Shown here in pieces: positions 1 to 11,483 of a stretch of DNA of 64,000 nt. The notes beneath the pieces were generated by a model that saw only the letters and a list, made by a program, of their open reading frames with translations, was not told the DNA's origin and did no database searches. The DNA is from Ashinkailepas kermadecensis (lineage: Eukaryota; Arthropoda; Thecostraca; Neolepadidae), in the NCBI GenBank assembly GCA_034440615.1, contig JAOTOM010005139.1, forward strand, positions 782,501 through 846,500, given 5' to 3'. Position 1 is the stretch's first letter, and every line of letters begins with the position of its first letter. Position numbers and translations under genes: made by a program.

Positions 1-258
1 TCCGACGTCCCTGCCGCTGGCCGGCGGGCGTCTCCGACGTCACCTGCCGTCGGGCCGGCGGGCGTTCCGACGTCACCGCCGTCGGGCCGGCGGGTGTCTC
101 CGACGTCCGCAGCTCGGCCGGCGGGCGTCTCCGACGTCACCTGCCGCTCGGGCCGACGGGTGTCTCCGACGTCACCTGCCGCTCGGGCCGGCGGGTGTCT
201 CCGACGTCACCTGCCGCTCAGGCCGGCGGGTGTCTCCGACGTCACCTGCCCTTCTGTT
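1..258. repeat. 35-bp GC-rich minisatellite, about 7 copies
   Basis: Head-to-tail units of about 35 bp built around TCTCCGACGTCACCTGCC followed by GGGCCGGCGGG run from the window edge to about 258. Some units have small deletions. The array probably continues to the left of the window. Open frames across it come from the repeat and are not called. Confidence 0.9.
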
Positions 259-611
259 GGTGCGACTCGGGCCGGCGCGTGCAGGCGAGCAGCGGAGCGT
301 GACCGTGACTCATCCGCACGACACACGGCGCGTCCGACCGGCCGGCACCGAGCCGGCCACGCCGTCCACTGGCACGCACCGCGCGCGGCCGGCTCGCCGT
401 CACGCACCACGTGCTCTCACACAGGGTGTCTGTCGCAGCACATCCACCAGCACCAAGTCGCACGGACAAGGGCTCGCTCGCACCTGCCGACGCGCTTGCC
501 CGCTCGCCAGGAACAAGCCATCACATCTCCGCACGCGTGATCGCCGCCCGCAGAACACCACCACCCGACGCCCAGAGGATGATCTCCAGTCAGCGCCGGC
601 CAGTGGAGCAA
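259..611. other. GC-rich spacer between two minisatellites
   Basis: Unique-looking, CpG-rich sequence joining two arrays. Several overlapping frames are open, as expected for stop-poor GC-rich DNA. No domain or RNA gene was recognised. Confidence 0.5.
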
Positions 612-892
612 ACCTGTCCGCTGACCTGGCCGTCGACACCACACTGCGGGGTGTGCAGCAGTGTGCCGGCTGACCTGACCTGGCCGTCGACACCACACTG
701 CGGGGTGTGCAGCAGTGTGCCGGCTGACCTGACCTGGCCGTCGACACCACACTGCGGGGTGTGCAGCAGTGTGCCGGCTGACCTGACCTGGCCGTCGACA
801 CCACACTGCGGGGTGTGCAGCAGTGTGCCGGCTGACCTGACCTGGCCGTCGACACCACACTGCGGGGTGTGCAGCAGTGTGCCGGCGCCGTG
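612..892. repeat. 54-bp minisatellite, 5 copies
   Basis: Five nearly identical 54-bp units, with CTGGCCGTCGA recurring at 626, 680, 734, 788 and 842. The unit is divisible by three and free of stops in several frames, so 18-residue peptide repeats appear on both strands. The very low divergence implies recent expansion. Confidence 0.95.
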
Positions 893-1047
893 GTCGCCAC
901 GCGCTGGTCTGGCGCCGCCACTGCCCCGCGCGGCTCAGCCAGTCGCAATGTGTGGCGGCGGCCGCCAGGGCGGCGGTTTTTCTGGCCGGCGAACCCGCAC
1001 GGCGCCGTCGCCAGGCGCCAGCACCGACACGACGAGTGGGGTCGGCG

Positions 1048-1522
1048 GTGACACATAATTCGTGAAATAGGGTGGGATATTCCACTTTCTGAGCACTGAA
1101 TAGACATATCAAAGACGGATAGACACCTTGATTATTGACGTGTGCCTATGAAGTGTCTATGACTTGTATCTAAGAGTATTTCATAAGTAGTATGCACATG
1201 CTCATCATTACGGATTATGCTACATAAGCGTCTCGTAGCACAATTACAGGTAGAGAGATTATATATGATGTGGTCTATTAAACAATTTCATCTGTCGATA
1301 CCATGGTATTGCAATCGTTATTGTCAGCAACCCCATATTAGGCGTCCCCCAAGATTAAATGAAAACATGCATCTATCACAGTACACTGTTGGCTCAAAAT
1401 TGAGTTTGAAGGACAGAAGCAATATTTCAATTGGCATGCTTCCATGGCCAATTTCGACATCCTACTGTACTCGTTTCGACATCTCTCACACAGAACGAAA
1501 AATTATTGTTTTTGTTTAAATA
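1048..1522 (+). repeat. Dispersed repeat family, copy A (~475 bp)
   Basis: Shares its 5' end (GGGATATTCCACTTTCTGAG, CTGAATAGAC) and 3' end (GGCTCAAAATTGAGTTTGAA, then a CATCCTACTGTACTCGTTTC block) with copies at 29862-30345 and 44636-46081. No TIR, tRNA head or coding domain is visible. It is an unclassified interspersed repeat. Confidence 0.8.
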
Positions 1523-1659
1523 AATTGAATCCGAGTTCTTGCTGGGGTGACTTTATGAACCAGGGTTATATTGCTAAGCAGTTTGTTGTGTGAACCCTGA
1601 CCACGCCACTCGATCCATGAATTCCAGTTCAGCGGCATAATTTTGACCGAAAGTTTAGA

Positions 1660-1849
1660 GGTGCTGTGAATGCACCGACACCGCCGCCCGGCAGCTCGCC
1701 CTCAGCCTTATCGGGCCAGCTGCCAACTGACCCTCCCAGCCGGGGGGGCTAAATGCGAGCGCGTGAAGCGACTCGAACCCTGTGTTGCCAGGACCGGGGA
1801 GACCAATGCAGGCCAGCGCTCTAACCACCTGAGCTACCTGGGCGGCTAA
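1660..1849 (-). mobile_element. tRNA-derived SINE, minus strand
   Basis: On the minus strand from about 1849 there is a tRNA-like head with an A-box-like GTAGCTCAGGTGGTTAGAGC and a B-box GGGTTCGAGTC, followed by about 100 bp of non-tRNA body. The anticodon arm and acceptor do not form a clean cloverleaf, so this is a SINE head and not a functional tRNA gene. Confidence 0.65.
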
Positions 1850-2461
1850 AATGTTATGATCTTAACACTGTGGGGCGGTGCGTCACGACCCCGCACGGGC
1901 GTGGCGGACGTGCCGTCGCCGGTCCGCACGCCGCATCGGCGCGTCGCTTGCGTTAGTCAGCTGGTTGTTTGGCGAATAGTTGGCGGCGCGGCCAAATTAC
2001 TTGCGACTCGTTCGAGACGAGTGCGACTCGCTGGGGCACGAGCAACGCTGACAGATCCACCGCGAAGGTGCAAAGCTAGCTCGCAGTTTGGACCGTCCAC
2101 ACACCACGTGTCGAGCAAACTGACAGTGCAGTACGTGAACTGCATCCATGTGAACATCGTGTGAACTAGTGAACATCGATTCACATTTGCGAGACAGTAA
2201 CTCCTTGAGTATTGTTTTGGTACTGCATGCGCTAGTTGATCGGCTTCGCCAGTTCATGTAGATTTGTTTCCGACAAGCTTTCACGTCTTCGGTCAGTTTT
2301 CAGGACGAGATGTGCATTGAGTATAGGAAGGGTATAGGAAACATCTTCAGTCATCTAGGCTGTAAGTTTAATTAAGTCCTGCTACGTCTGGAGATACAGC
2401 GAATACACATTGCAAACGAGTGCAAAGCTATTGAGTACGTGTCGCGGTAAACCAAGGGAAA
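1850..2461. other. No recognisable feature
   Basis: Mixed-composition sequence with short frames only. No domain, repeat partner inside the window or RNA gene was recognised. Confidence 0.4.
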
Positions 2462-2474
2462 AATACGAAATAAC

Positions 2475-2533
2475 TAGTTGGTTAGTTGGGCTTTGGGCGC
2501 ATCAACTGCATTGGTTATACAGTGCCCATAACG
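2475..2533 (-). mobile_element. 59-bp micro-retroposon with 13-bp TSD
   Basis: The 13-bp direct repeat AATACGAAATAAC lies at 2462-2474 and 2534-2546, bounding a 59-bp insert. Read on the minus strand the insert begins near ATGGGCACTGTATAACC, can fold into an outer GGGC/GCCC stem with an inner AT-rich stem, and ends in CCCAACTAACC. It has the same architecture as the inserts at 2720, 19834, 51784, 52785 and 58886. Confidence 0.8.
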
Positions 2534-2719
2534 AATACGAAATAACCAATATGGTGTTAAAACGGCGACATTCTGATTAATAGTGGGGGTAAACCAAAAC
2601 CATTTTTGGGATGCGTCCTTTGACGTACATTTCCCATTTCCCATCACACGAAGAACAAACGTCGAAGCAGTTTCCGGTGACGGCTTTCAAATCCCGCCGA
2701 CCAACAGCACAACCAAATA

Positions 2720-2775
2720 TTTGTTTGTTTGTAAATTTTGGCTTAAGGGCGCCTGAAGTGGTTATCTAGTGGCCA
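2720..2775 (-). mobile_element. 56-bp micro-retroposon with 12-bp TSD
   Basis: The perfect 12-bp repeat CACAACCAAATA lies at 2708-2719 and 2776-2787 and brackets a 56-bp insert. On the minus strand it starts TGGCCACTAGATAACC, carries the GGCGCCCTTAAGCC block and ends in ACAAACAAACAAA. It belongs to the same family as the insert at 2475-2533. Confidence 0.8.
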
Positions 2776-2859
2776 CACAACCAAATACAACCAAACGCTA
2801 AACTTCGACAATGCGTACACCTGGGGAAAAACTGATCCGACACCCACGCAAACTACCCG

Positions 2860-3725
2860 TGACTAACTGGGATGGGATGGGTCCGAGCGGGCCGGTGCTC
2901 GGGCGGCGGCTCCACACCGGAGACCGCCCGATCACCATCGGTGACGCTGAGGTCACCTGGCCGCGACAGCCGGTCACAGAACCGGGCCAGCTGGGCCCGC
3001 CGCCGGAGCCAGGCTGCCGGCGGCCGACCGGCCGGCCGGCGCGACGGAGCCGGCCCGACGATCGCGGGGGCCGCCGCCGCCGCCGACCAGGGGACAGACA
3101 GGCCAAACAGGACGTGGCCACCGCCCAGCCGTTTCCGTCGCACCTGGCGTGCGGCAGCGGCCTCGGCGCGCGCGCTCGCACGCCGAGCCGCCGCCGCGGA
3201 CGGGCGCGCGAATAAAAAAGCTCGCCGTGAAAAAGCGGCACAAAAAGCTTCGACGGGCCGGTCGTCGGCTGCGGTGTGTCGGCATCGATCTGCCGCCGTG
3301 GCACCGGCGATCGGTTGTCGTTCCGTTGATCTGCCGGACGTTCCCGTTGCACGGCCGTCAATCGGCGGCACGTGCATTCTCCGTCGTTGCTTTGGCGCGG
3401 TTTTCGTGCGATCAATAGGCATGCACCGGCCCGCCGAACGGCTTCACCGGAGTCGCTCCACCGCCGAGTCCGACAATTTCCTTCCTCGTCACTTCGCGCC
3501 GCCCTTTCAAGGACTTCGGACAAGGTGCAATACGCAGAGACACAACCATTCAAGTCCAGGTCTCCCCAGCGGAAGGCCCCGTTCAAAAGATCCGGCCATC
3601 TGCTCCGTCTGCCAGGTGCCGTCGGCGAACGCGGCACAGGCCGCTCCGCGGCCATCTTGTCGCCGCTCCCGCCCGGTGTTAGGCGAATTTCCGCGCGAAG
3701 TACGAGGCCCATCGATAGCTTAAAA
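2860..3725. other. CpG-rich segment, possible CpG island
   Basis: Dense in CpG, unlike the AT-richer flanks. A YY1-like CAAGATGGC motif occurs on the minus strand around 3651-3662. Long overlapping frames on both strands match no family and are explained by stop-poor GC-rich composition. It could be a promoter island of an unseen gene or the 5' region of a mobile element. Confidence 0.4.
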
Positions 3726-5178
3726 GACGGTATATGCCACTTTATAAGTACCTGGTAGCTTATTGCTATTGATAAATCAAGATTTGATTACTTACATGAC
3801 GCTTGAGGTTAGAAAACAGCTCACGAAAAACACGGCGTCAGGCACTACGCGGAACACGGGGGCCCACGCCGAGCGCTGAACGACGATGCATTTCACAGGC
3901 AGCAGCTGGCTTTGACTCACCTTTATGGAGGAATTCGAAGATTCAGTGCTTCAAAGAATTACTTGTGACAAGAACACACCATTACATTGCACCTAGATCA
4001 CGGACAAATCGTCCTACCGCACGCGCACACCACAAACGCGATCTCACCCGTCAGCAAACATGGCGGCCGCCGCGCACCTCTCGGCTCGGCCGCCAGTCGG
4101 TAGGGGCCGCTCTCTCCGCCAGGCGGGATAGCCAGCAGCGACCTCTATGAAAGGAAAACTAGTGAATCAGTACAGTATGTGGCACTTGACAGCTAAATTA
4201 GACAAGAAATTCATTAACAGCCGAAGGAAAGGATAAAAATAAATTTTTCAATCAACTGCAGCTAATAAATCCGCTCTCTAAGGAGGAATACTAAGCATAA
4301 ACGTGGGTAGTTTTTGCCATCGCGAAAGTTCTTTCAACCTTCATGTTGAGTGTTGTGATCTAACAAGCCTTGTGATTGGTGAACGGTATTTGGTTACAAA
4401 GGTGTCATTGGTTTATTTCCTGTCAACTGCTTGAAGCCAAACGTGTATTGATTTCAGGCGTTTAGACTGTTGGTTGTTGGCGGAAAACATGGGGAACTAA
4501 CTACCTAAACAGCGGTTGGGAGATATTGAGCAATGGAGAAACTCAACGCCCAATCGCTGCCCAGGAACCCGACGGGATCCCCCGACCATCCACAGCGCTT
4601 GGCGTGTCAAGGATGCTATTTGGATGCAACGGTCTGCAAGTGAGTAGCGATGAGGAATGCGAGGCGCAGCGGCGAGCCCAGGGTGTGACAGAGGGAGACC
4701 CATGAAGTTAAATTTATGGGCTTGCAATGCAGTGTTTTATGGTTTTCGATAGCTGTGCAACCAACTAATGAGGAAAGGGAAGATTGCCCGAACCATGTGC
4801 GGAATGCTTTGAGATCTATTGACCATCCATAAAAGCCAAGCTGTTCCTCGGGTTTTGCAATTTGTGACGGGCATGAGAAGTGTGCCTCATGGGACCAGGG
4901 GCGGATCCGGAGAAAGCGGTTAGAGTATAGGTGGAGTTCTCGATACCCTGTAGGGCTGAAGCCCCTCCAATCTTCGCTTGACCCCCACCTCCACAATAAC
5001 TTCTGATTTTAGTAAGGTTCCCCATGGGATGGCCCCAGAGTCGTAGGAACGTGGCTGAAAAAAAAACTCCACCATTGATGACAAGAACTGAAAAGCACGA
5101 TCGTCGATGAAAAAGACTGAAAAGCAACTATCTTAATCCATATGTCTAAAATCGCGAAATTGGCAGCCCAAGACCCAC
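3726..5178. other. Intergenic; small CpG patch and one TIR-like end
   Basis: A CpG-rich patch around 4010-4130 includes the YY1-type motif AACATGGCGGC at 4057-4067. A lone hAT-MITE-like left end, CAGGGGCGGATCCGG, begins near 4892, but no clean partner end was found. Nothing else was recognised. Confidence 0.35.
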
Positions 5179-5241
5179 TGGCACGTGGGGCACTAATGGG
5201 GCACGTGGGGAACTAATGGGGCACGTGGGGCACTAATGGGG
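5179..5241. repeat. 20-bp tandem repeat, 3 copies
   Basis: Three units of CACGTGGGG followed by (C/A)ACTAATGGGG, each containing a CACGTG palindrome. Confidence 0.85.
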
Positions 5242-5518
5242 TTACGCGTGTCGACAGTCCCCCAATGCTTTTTAACTCATTAGCATTGGCAGTGTCAACC
5301 GCGGATTTGTTTTTCAATGCAGTGCCGGTAGCTTACAGCAATATTGCGCGTGGACATTCTAGAAGCATCCACGGAGCTTATTCCAAGCGACCTGGCTTAC
5401 GAACGGATAATTGCAGGTATACATTTGGGTAGCTTCCATATGAGCCCTCTTATAAAATGAAACCATGTGCATTGTGTAGGAACCTGACTGGCTGACCCAG
5501 AAGACAACGAAGGGAGCA

Positions 5519-5600
5519 TGGCGCAGCCAGGATTTTCCTAAGGGGGTTGCCAGGGGCGCAACTGGAGTAATGCGACGGAGAGTCAAATATATTTTCATGG
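5519..5600 (+). mobile_element. MITE left-end fragment (TGGCGCAGCCAGGATTTTC)
   Basis: The TGGCGCAGCCAGGATTTTC terminus matches the ends of the MITEs at 10354-10541, 10586-10745 and 42041-42226. No right end or TSD was found, so this appears to be a truncated copy. Confidence 0.5.
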
Positions 5601-6381
5601 CCAGGGCCACATCAAATATTTAAAAGTCCTCGATTTTCGATTGTTATTTTTTCGCTGGCCCCCTTTTCAAGATTTTTCCTGTGGGACTTCTCTCTCCTGT
5701 TATCGGCCCCTGATTATAGGTTCCCATTGGTGGCTCCACTAGCCGATACCTGTGGGGAACGAGAACATGGGTGTAGGAACTAGGAATTTATTGGTATGGG
5801 AGAAATAGATAAAGGGCCCATTGTTCAAATTCATGCTCATTGATCTCACGTTTAAAGAGAAATGGTTGTTATGGATTATGTGGTATGTTAGCGATGGAGC
5901 AAATAAGTGGAAGCATCCATACCTACCCTATTGGTTCCTGCACTCATTGATGACATGCATTTTCGCTCGATCTTTTCATGCATCGCCATAGGTGTGATAT
6001 TAAGTATGATTAGATGTGCAGGGTAAGCTTCTCCCACGTTCCAAACAGCGGAGCCGTCCATGACGATTTCTACTAACAAGAACGGAACCTTGGGTTGATG
6101 CGGCATGGATTTGAGTTTTGCTCACCGATACCAATAACCCCCACCACCTCCAAAAAAAAAACACAATCGCATTGCACATTTACCATGAGCACCAATGAAA
6201 TATGGGCTGTGCCGGAGCGCAGCCTGGTCGCGAACTACCCACGTGACCTTCTGTCATAAATCCGACGGACAGCCAAAGATCTATATTGTCAGCAGTCGCG
6301 TAATATCTTTTTATCATGCAGAGAGTGATCAAAGGTAGTCACGTTTTAGTCTATATCCTCCTCCGTTACGTACCATGCACG
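5601..6381. other. No recognisable feature
   Basis: AT-rich sequence with short frames. A short A-run lies near 6150. No gene, RNA or repeat partner was identified in the window. Confidence 0.4.
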
Positions 6382-6389
6382 TGTGTCAC

Positions 6390-7076
6390 CACTAGCGGAT
6401 CCAGGGAGGGGCCATTCCGGCAATGCCCCCCCCCCTCCGAAGCGCTTAAAAGGGGGGCCATAGTGTCTTTCCCCCCGAAACCAACAGAAGTAAACTAAAA
6501 TTGGAGATTCTTTCATTCGGACGCTATTTTTTAACCTTGGCAAAGGTTACTGCATTTTAATTTAGTTTACTTGTTTAATTTAGTTTTAGTAAAGTATTTT
6601 TTATAATTGTTTGGAGGGCAATATAGTATCATAGTAGATTCTGACACACATCGATGGTTCCATGCTGCTCAAGTTCTGCTTACAGCAAGAGTTGGCAAAA
6701 TCGGATCCACCAGTATGTACACGTGCACGAACGTTGACGTGGTACAAGACGTTGAACGTGAACGTGAACGTTTTGGTAAACAAGAACAAAAGTCCGGTAA
6801 CTCAGAAACGGTGCAGGCAAGCTATGGCCCCTACACAGTAAATTATGTTTCCATTAATTATTATTTTAAAAAATGGGCCCCTTTGCCAAATAGTTGTCGA
6901 AATCCGGTGCTTTTAACCAAACATAGTGGGAGAATGGGCACCCTTCATATCCGTTCCACCCCTCCCCTGATGCAATTCCTAGGTACGGCACTGGGGGAGG
7001 GGGAGGGGGGAGGGGGCTGACGCCGAAAACCGAAAGTTTCCCCCCACCCCAAACCGGTGGGCTAGATCCGCCAGTG
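6390..7076. mobile_element. Non-autonomous hAT-like element, 687 bp, perfect 8-bp TSD
   Basis: The left terminus CACTAGCGGATCCAG (6390) and right terminus CTAGATCCGCCAGTG (ending 7076) are inverted repeats. The element is bracketed by a perfect 8-bp direct repeat TGTGTCAC at 6382-6389 and 7077-7084. An 8-bp TSD with a CAGTG-type terminus fits the hAT superfamily. No transposase frame is present. Its right half (about 6850-6995) resembles 19520-19665. Confidence 0.85.
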
Positions 7077-7084
7077 TGTGTCAC

Positions 7085-7436
7085 TTGTATGCTTCACTGC
7101 ACTGGTATACTTTTGGGGTTCTCAGCAGCAAGACAATGGCTACCGCAATGATTCATGGTAGTGATTGTAAACGCGTACGCCTCGTTCCAAATAAGGTATT
7201 GCCTGTCATGTACGGCAGCAGCAGCGACTTCTCTTGGCCAAGATACCGCATTAAAGTGATTCATTTCTCGGCCAGGGTAGGTATACAGTGATGGAAAGCA
7301 AAGATGTTCACTTAGTGATCCCCAAAATGTTTAAATGGCTTGAGCTATTTAATGCTATTCTAAAGACTGTTCGATGTGGATATAATGTGCAATGCCATTC
7401 CGTGGTTATCTTGCATACATCGGATAGGCAAACGTT
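7085..7436. other. No recognisable feature
   Basis: Short unique-looking spacer between the hAT-like element and the 41-bp array. Confidence 0.4.
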
Positions 7437-7437
7437 T

Positions 7438-9411
7438 TTATTGTCGTACAGATGAACACTGAGTGGCAAAGAGGGCGCGTATTGTCGTACAGCTGAACAC
7501 TGAGTGGCAAAGAGGGCGGGTATTGTCGTACAGCTGAACACTGGGTGGCAAAGAGGGTGGGTATTGTTGTACAGCTGAACACTGAGTGGCAAAGAGGGCG
7601 GGTATTGTTGCACAGCTGAACACTGAGTGGCAAAGAGGGCGGGTATTGTTGTACAGCTGAACACTGAGTGGCAAAGAGGGCGGGTATTGTTGTACAGCTG
7701 AACACTGAGCGGCAAAGAGAGCGAGTATTGTCGTACAGCTGAACACTGAGTGGCAAAGAGGGCGGGTATGGTTGTTCAGCTGAACACTGAGTGGCAAAGA
7801 GGGCGGATATTCACCAGAAGGTTGTTGTACAGCTGAACACTGCTTGGCAAAGAGGGCGGGTATTGTTGTACAGCTGAACACTGAGTGGCAAAGAGGGCGG
7901 GTATTTTTGTACAGCTGAACACTGAGTGGCAAAGAGGGCGGGTATTCACCAGAAGGTTGTTGTACAGCTGAACACTGAGTGGCAAAGAGGGCATGTATTG
8001 TTGTACAGCTGAACACTGAGTGGCAAAGAGGGCGGGTATTATTGTACAGCTGAACACTGAGTGGCAAAGAGGGCGGGTATTGTTGTACAGCTGAACACTG
8101 AGTGACAAAGAAGGCGGGTATTGTCGTACAGCTGAACACTGAGTGACAAAGAGGGCGGATATTGTCGTACAGCTGAACACGGAGTAGCAAAGAGGGCGGG
8201 TTTTTGAGTGAACACTGAGTGGAAAGAGGGCGGGTATTGTTGTACAGCTGAACACTGAGTGGCAAAGAGGGCGGATATTGTCGTACAGCAAAGAGGGCGG
8301 GTATTGTTGTACAGCTGAACACTGAGTGGCAAAGAGGGCGGGTATTGTTGTACAGCTGAACACTGAGAGGCAAAGAGGGCGGATATTGTCGTACAGCTGA
8401 ACACTGAGTAGCAAAGAGGGCGGATATTGTCGTACAGCTGAACACTGAGTGACAAAGAGGGCGGATATTGTGTACACTGAACACTGAGTGGCAAAGAGGG
8501 CGGGTATTGTTGTACAGCTGAACACTGAGTGGCAAAGAGGGCGGGTATTGTTGTACAGCTGAACACTGAGTGGCAAAGAAGGCAGGTATTGTCGTACAGC
8601 TGAACACTGAGTGACAAAGAGGGCGGATATTGTCGTACAGCTGAACACTGAGTAGCAAAGAGGGCGGGTATTGTTGTACAGCTGAACACTGAGTGGCAAA
8701 GAGGGCGGGTATTGTTGTACAGCTGAACACTGAGTGGCAAAGAGGGCGGGATATTGTTGTACAGCTGAACACTGAGTGGCAAAGAGGGCGGATATTGTTG
8801 TACAGCTGAACACTGAGTGGCAAAGAGGGCGGGTATTGTTGTACAGCTGAACACTGAGTGACAAAGAGGGCGGATATTGTCGTACAGCTGAACACTGAGT
8901 GGCAAAGAGGGCGGGTATTGTTGTACAGCTGAACACTGAGTGGCAAAGAGGGCGGGTATTGTTGTACAGCTGAACACTGAGTGGCAAAGAGGGCGGATAT
9001 TGTTGTACAGCTGAACACTGAGTGAAAAGGGGGGGGGATTTTTGGTAAAAAAAAAGAGTGGCAAAGAGGGCGGGTATTGTCGTACAGCTAACACTGAGTG
9101 AAAAGAGGGCAGAGAGGGGGGTATTGTTGTACAGGAACATGAGTGCAAAGAGGGCGGATATTGTTGTACAGCTGAACACTGAGTGGCAAAGAGGGCGGAT
9201 ATTGTTGTACAGCTGAACACTGAGTGGCAAAGAGGGCGGGTATTGTTGTACAGCTGAACACTGAGTGACAAAGAGGGCGGGTATTGTTGTACAGCTGAAC
9301 ACTGAGTGGCAAAGAGGGCGGGTATTGTTGTACAGCTGAACACTGAGTGGCAAAGAGGGCGGATATTGTTGTACAGCTGAACACTGAGTAGCAAAGAGGG
9401 CGGATATTCAC
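7438..9411. repeat. 41-bp minisatellite, about 48 copies
   Basis: Units of about 41 bp centred on GTACAGCTGAACACTGAGTGG and AAAGAGGGCGGGTATTG. On the minus strand the unit has no stop in any of the three frames, so three overlapping frames of more than 500 codons arise from one 41-residue periodicity. No protein family is recognised and no coding call is made. Units at 7808 and 7947 carry ATTCACCAGAAGG, which is also the right-flank junction near 9408. Stretches around 8205-8225 and 9020-9150 are damaged, including long G and A runs. Confidence 0.95.
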
Positions 9412-10049
9412 CAGAAGGTGCGGAGATGCAAACGCCCCTAACGTTTTTCGAGAATAACTTCTTTTTTTGCTTCTGCCACGGATGGCGGAGGGTTTGCGGA
9501 TAGCTCGTGGGGCATCCTTTCCGCGCCTTTTGGATATTTTTTTTCCTGAGGATATGTCTACTCACCGATTCTATGTCCATCACGCAATGAATGAAGTAAT
9601 CTCCGGAAAATTCTGTACAAAACCTCTACTTTTCACGGTTTCTGACGCTTTGTAGCACTGAGGGAACAATGTTTGGTCTTTTGGACCGCTGGGCGATTAT
9701 CCTAACAATATGACATTGACCATTGTTGTGTGTTGGCCTTTCTAAGATTATCCGAGGACATTGACCTAAGAAGACATCGGATGGCAATTATAGGGCTTGG
9801 AACCAGTCTGTTGTAATTTGTAGTGTTAAATTCGAACTCTGCGTCCATTTTTACCCAAGAGAAGTAAAAACTAAAAACCGAGCAAATTATCGAAAAGTTT
9901 TAAAATTGAGTTTAGTCTGGCCTGTTGGCATGTGGCAAGCCTCCTCATTTGACGTTCCTCGTGTGGAATAACCTCCCCATTTAACCTTCCTCATGTGGCA
10001 AAATGCCGGACGAGCCATACGACACTGGAATTACTCAAAGGAATATATC
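9412..10049. other. No recognisable gene
   Basis: Unique-looking AT-rich sequence with two imperfect copies of a ~45-bp block around 9930-10005 (CATGTGGCAA and CGTGTGGAAT starts). No domain was recognised. Confidence 0.4.
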
Positions 10050-10187
10050 GGTATGCAATTGGTGCGCTTCTCGCGCCGAAAGCTAGTGTTTTGCGTGGTG
10101 AGAATCTAAAAATGTCTCGTTTCACCTGGTGCATTTTTGGTTGCTGAGGGGATCCGGGCCCCTGGATCTTTGGCTGCGTCTCTAGAA
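10050..10187 (+). mobile_element. MITE fragment, 5'-truncated
   Basis: The GCGCTTCTCGCGCC core, the TTTCACCTGGTGCATTTTTG block and the GGCTGCGTCTCTAG right end align with the MITEs at 10354-10541 and 42041-42226. The left end is missing. Confidence 0.55.
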
Positions 10188-10353
10188 GGGGGCACACAAG
10201 TGTTGCAATATGTTAAGATCGCATGAATTTGGTCAGAAAAGATGAGAAAATGGTTATAACATTATCCTCCCAATCAAAATTTTAAGACATTGCAGATTTG
10301 CATTTATATCACTCCTTACTTCACCAATCAGGTCCCCTTAAGTCCCCTTAACC

Positions 10354-10541
10354 GCCAGTCAGGATTTTCGTAAGGGAGTCTGTCCGAAAAAGTCACCGTA
10401 GGGGAATGCTTTCAGCGCGCAAAGGGCGCCGACAATTTCTGGTTTGGCGCGGGCAATTCTCAAAATGTTGTGTTTGATCTAGTGTAGGTTTTTGTCAAGG
10501 TGCGGTCCTCCGCCCCCCCCCCCCTCTGGCTGCGCCTCTGA
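10354..10541 (+). mobile_element. MITE (CAGGATTTTC...GGCTGCGCCTCTG family)
   Basis: The left part CAGTCAGGATTTTCGTAAGG, a GCGCGCAAAGGGCGCC core, the TTTGATCTAGTGTAGG block and right end GGCTGCGCCTCTG match the 42041-42226 copy in order. No convincing TSD survives at the left end. Confidence 0.7.
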
Positions 10542-10585
10542 TTGCAGCCATTCATAACCCTTCCTTCTCCACTTAAATACGATCG

Positions 10586-10745
10586 TGAAGAGGCGCAGCG
10601 AATACAAATTGACTAGTTCAAACAAGAATTTGTTCACCACGTGAAACCAAATCTTTCGGCGCGCTACGCGCGCTAAAGGCGTTTTATATTTCTAAATATT
10701 TATTTTGTATCGGGTCCCCTTAAGAAAATCCTGGCTACGCCACTG
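10586..10745 (-). mobile_element. 160-bp MITE, minus orientation, degenerate 8-bp TSD
   Basis: Read on the minus strand it starts CAGTGGCGTAGCCAGGATTT, has the GCGCGCGTAGCGCGCC core and ends in GCTGCGCCTCTT. The flanks CGATCGTG (10578-10585) and CGCTCGTA (10746-10753) match at 6 of 8 positions, consistent with an aged hAT-type 8-bp TSD. Confidence 0.7.
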
Positions 10746-10753
10746 CGCTCGTA

Positions 10754-11483
10754 GAAGACCCGATCTATTCCATGATGGGATCTATTCCATGATCTATTCC
10801 AGGATGTCAAGGAGGCATAGGACATACACAGAAAATGTGTTTGTTTTTACCCAAATCAATCCTCATTTGAGCACAGTATTAACATGAGCTAATGATCTAC
10901 CTAAAAGTGCTACACAATTTTTCAATGATCTGAGCAACCGTCCAGTAGAGTCTGATACGGAGGGATCCGGGCATGTGTCGTCCCCCGCCCTCTCCCCACC
11001 TATGGAAAGATGGCGCTCCGCCGGCCCGGAAAAGGCACCCTTTCATGAAGGCTCGAGTGCATCCCCTCCCTCGTCCTCGATCAACGGATTTTTCAACCAG
11101 ACATGCAGAGGAAAATACGTTTTGTGTATGTTTTCGACGTTTTCGTTCAATGTAAGTTCCAGTGCACCCCCTCGCTCCCGCTCAACGAATTTTTCCGCCG
11201 AAAGCACCCCTCCGAGGTAATGTGTCTTCCCATCAAAATGTATGGATCCGTCCTATCAAATCCAGATCCCACCTAGTCAGGGGGAGTTTCAATGGAGAAA
11301 ACAATCAAAAATAGACTTTGTTATAGCTCTGTTAGCGAAAGTGATTTTTTCCTTGAAACGGTGCATTGTTTTCAAGAATAAAAATGGTAGCAAGCTGGCA
11401 GCACTTAAAGTCGCATTCGTGTACCCTCCGAATTCGTCCAAACCTGGACAGTAGCATTTCCGAGGAGGGAACAAGCATCTGTG
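10754..11483. other. Intergenic; possible decayed MITE at about 10960-11240
   Basis: GGAGGGATCCGGGC near 10962 and TATGGATCCGTCC near 11240 resemble degenerate inverted ends, but no TSD is visible. A short CTATTCCATGAT tandem lies around 10765-10803. No gene was recognised. Confidence 0.3.

Noticed and set aside
4892..5030. Possible short TIR element with CATGGGAC/CATGGGAT flanks
   Set aside because: The left end CAGGGGCGGATCC is convincing, but the putative right end (GGTTCCC) is not its inverted repeat.
7438..9583. Minus-strand frames of 514-526 codons with Cys/Ser/Gln-rich repeats
   Set aside because: All three minus-strand frames are open because of the 41-bp unit. They run out of the array without any recognisable domain.
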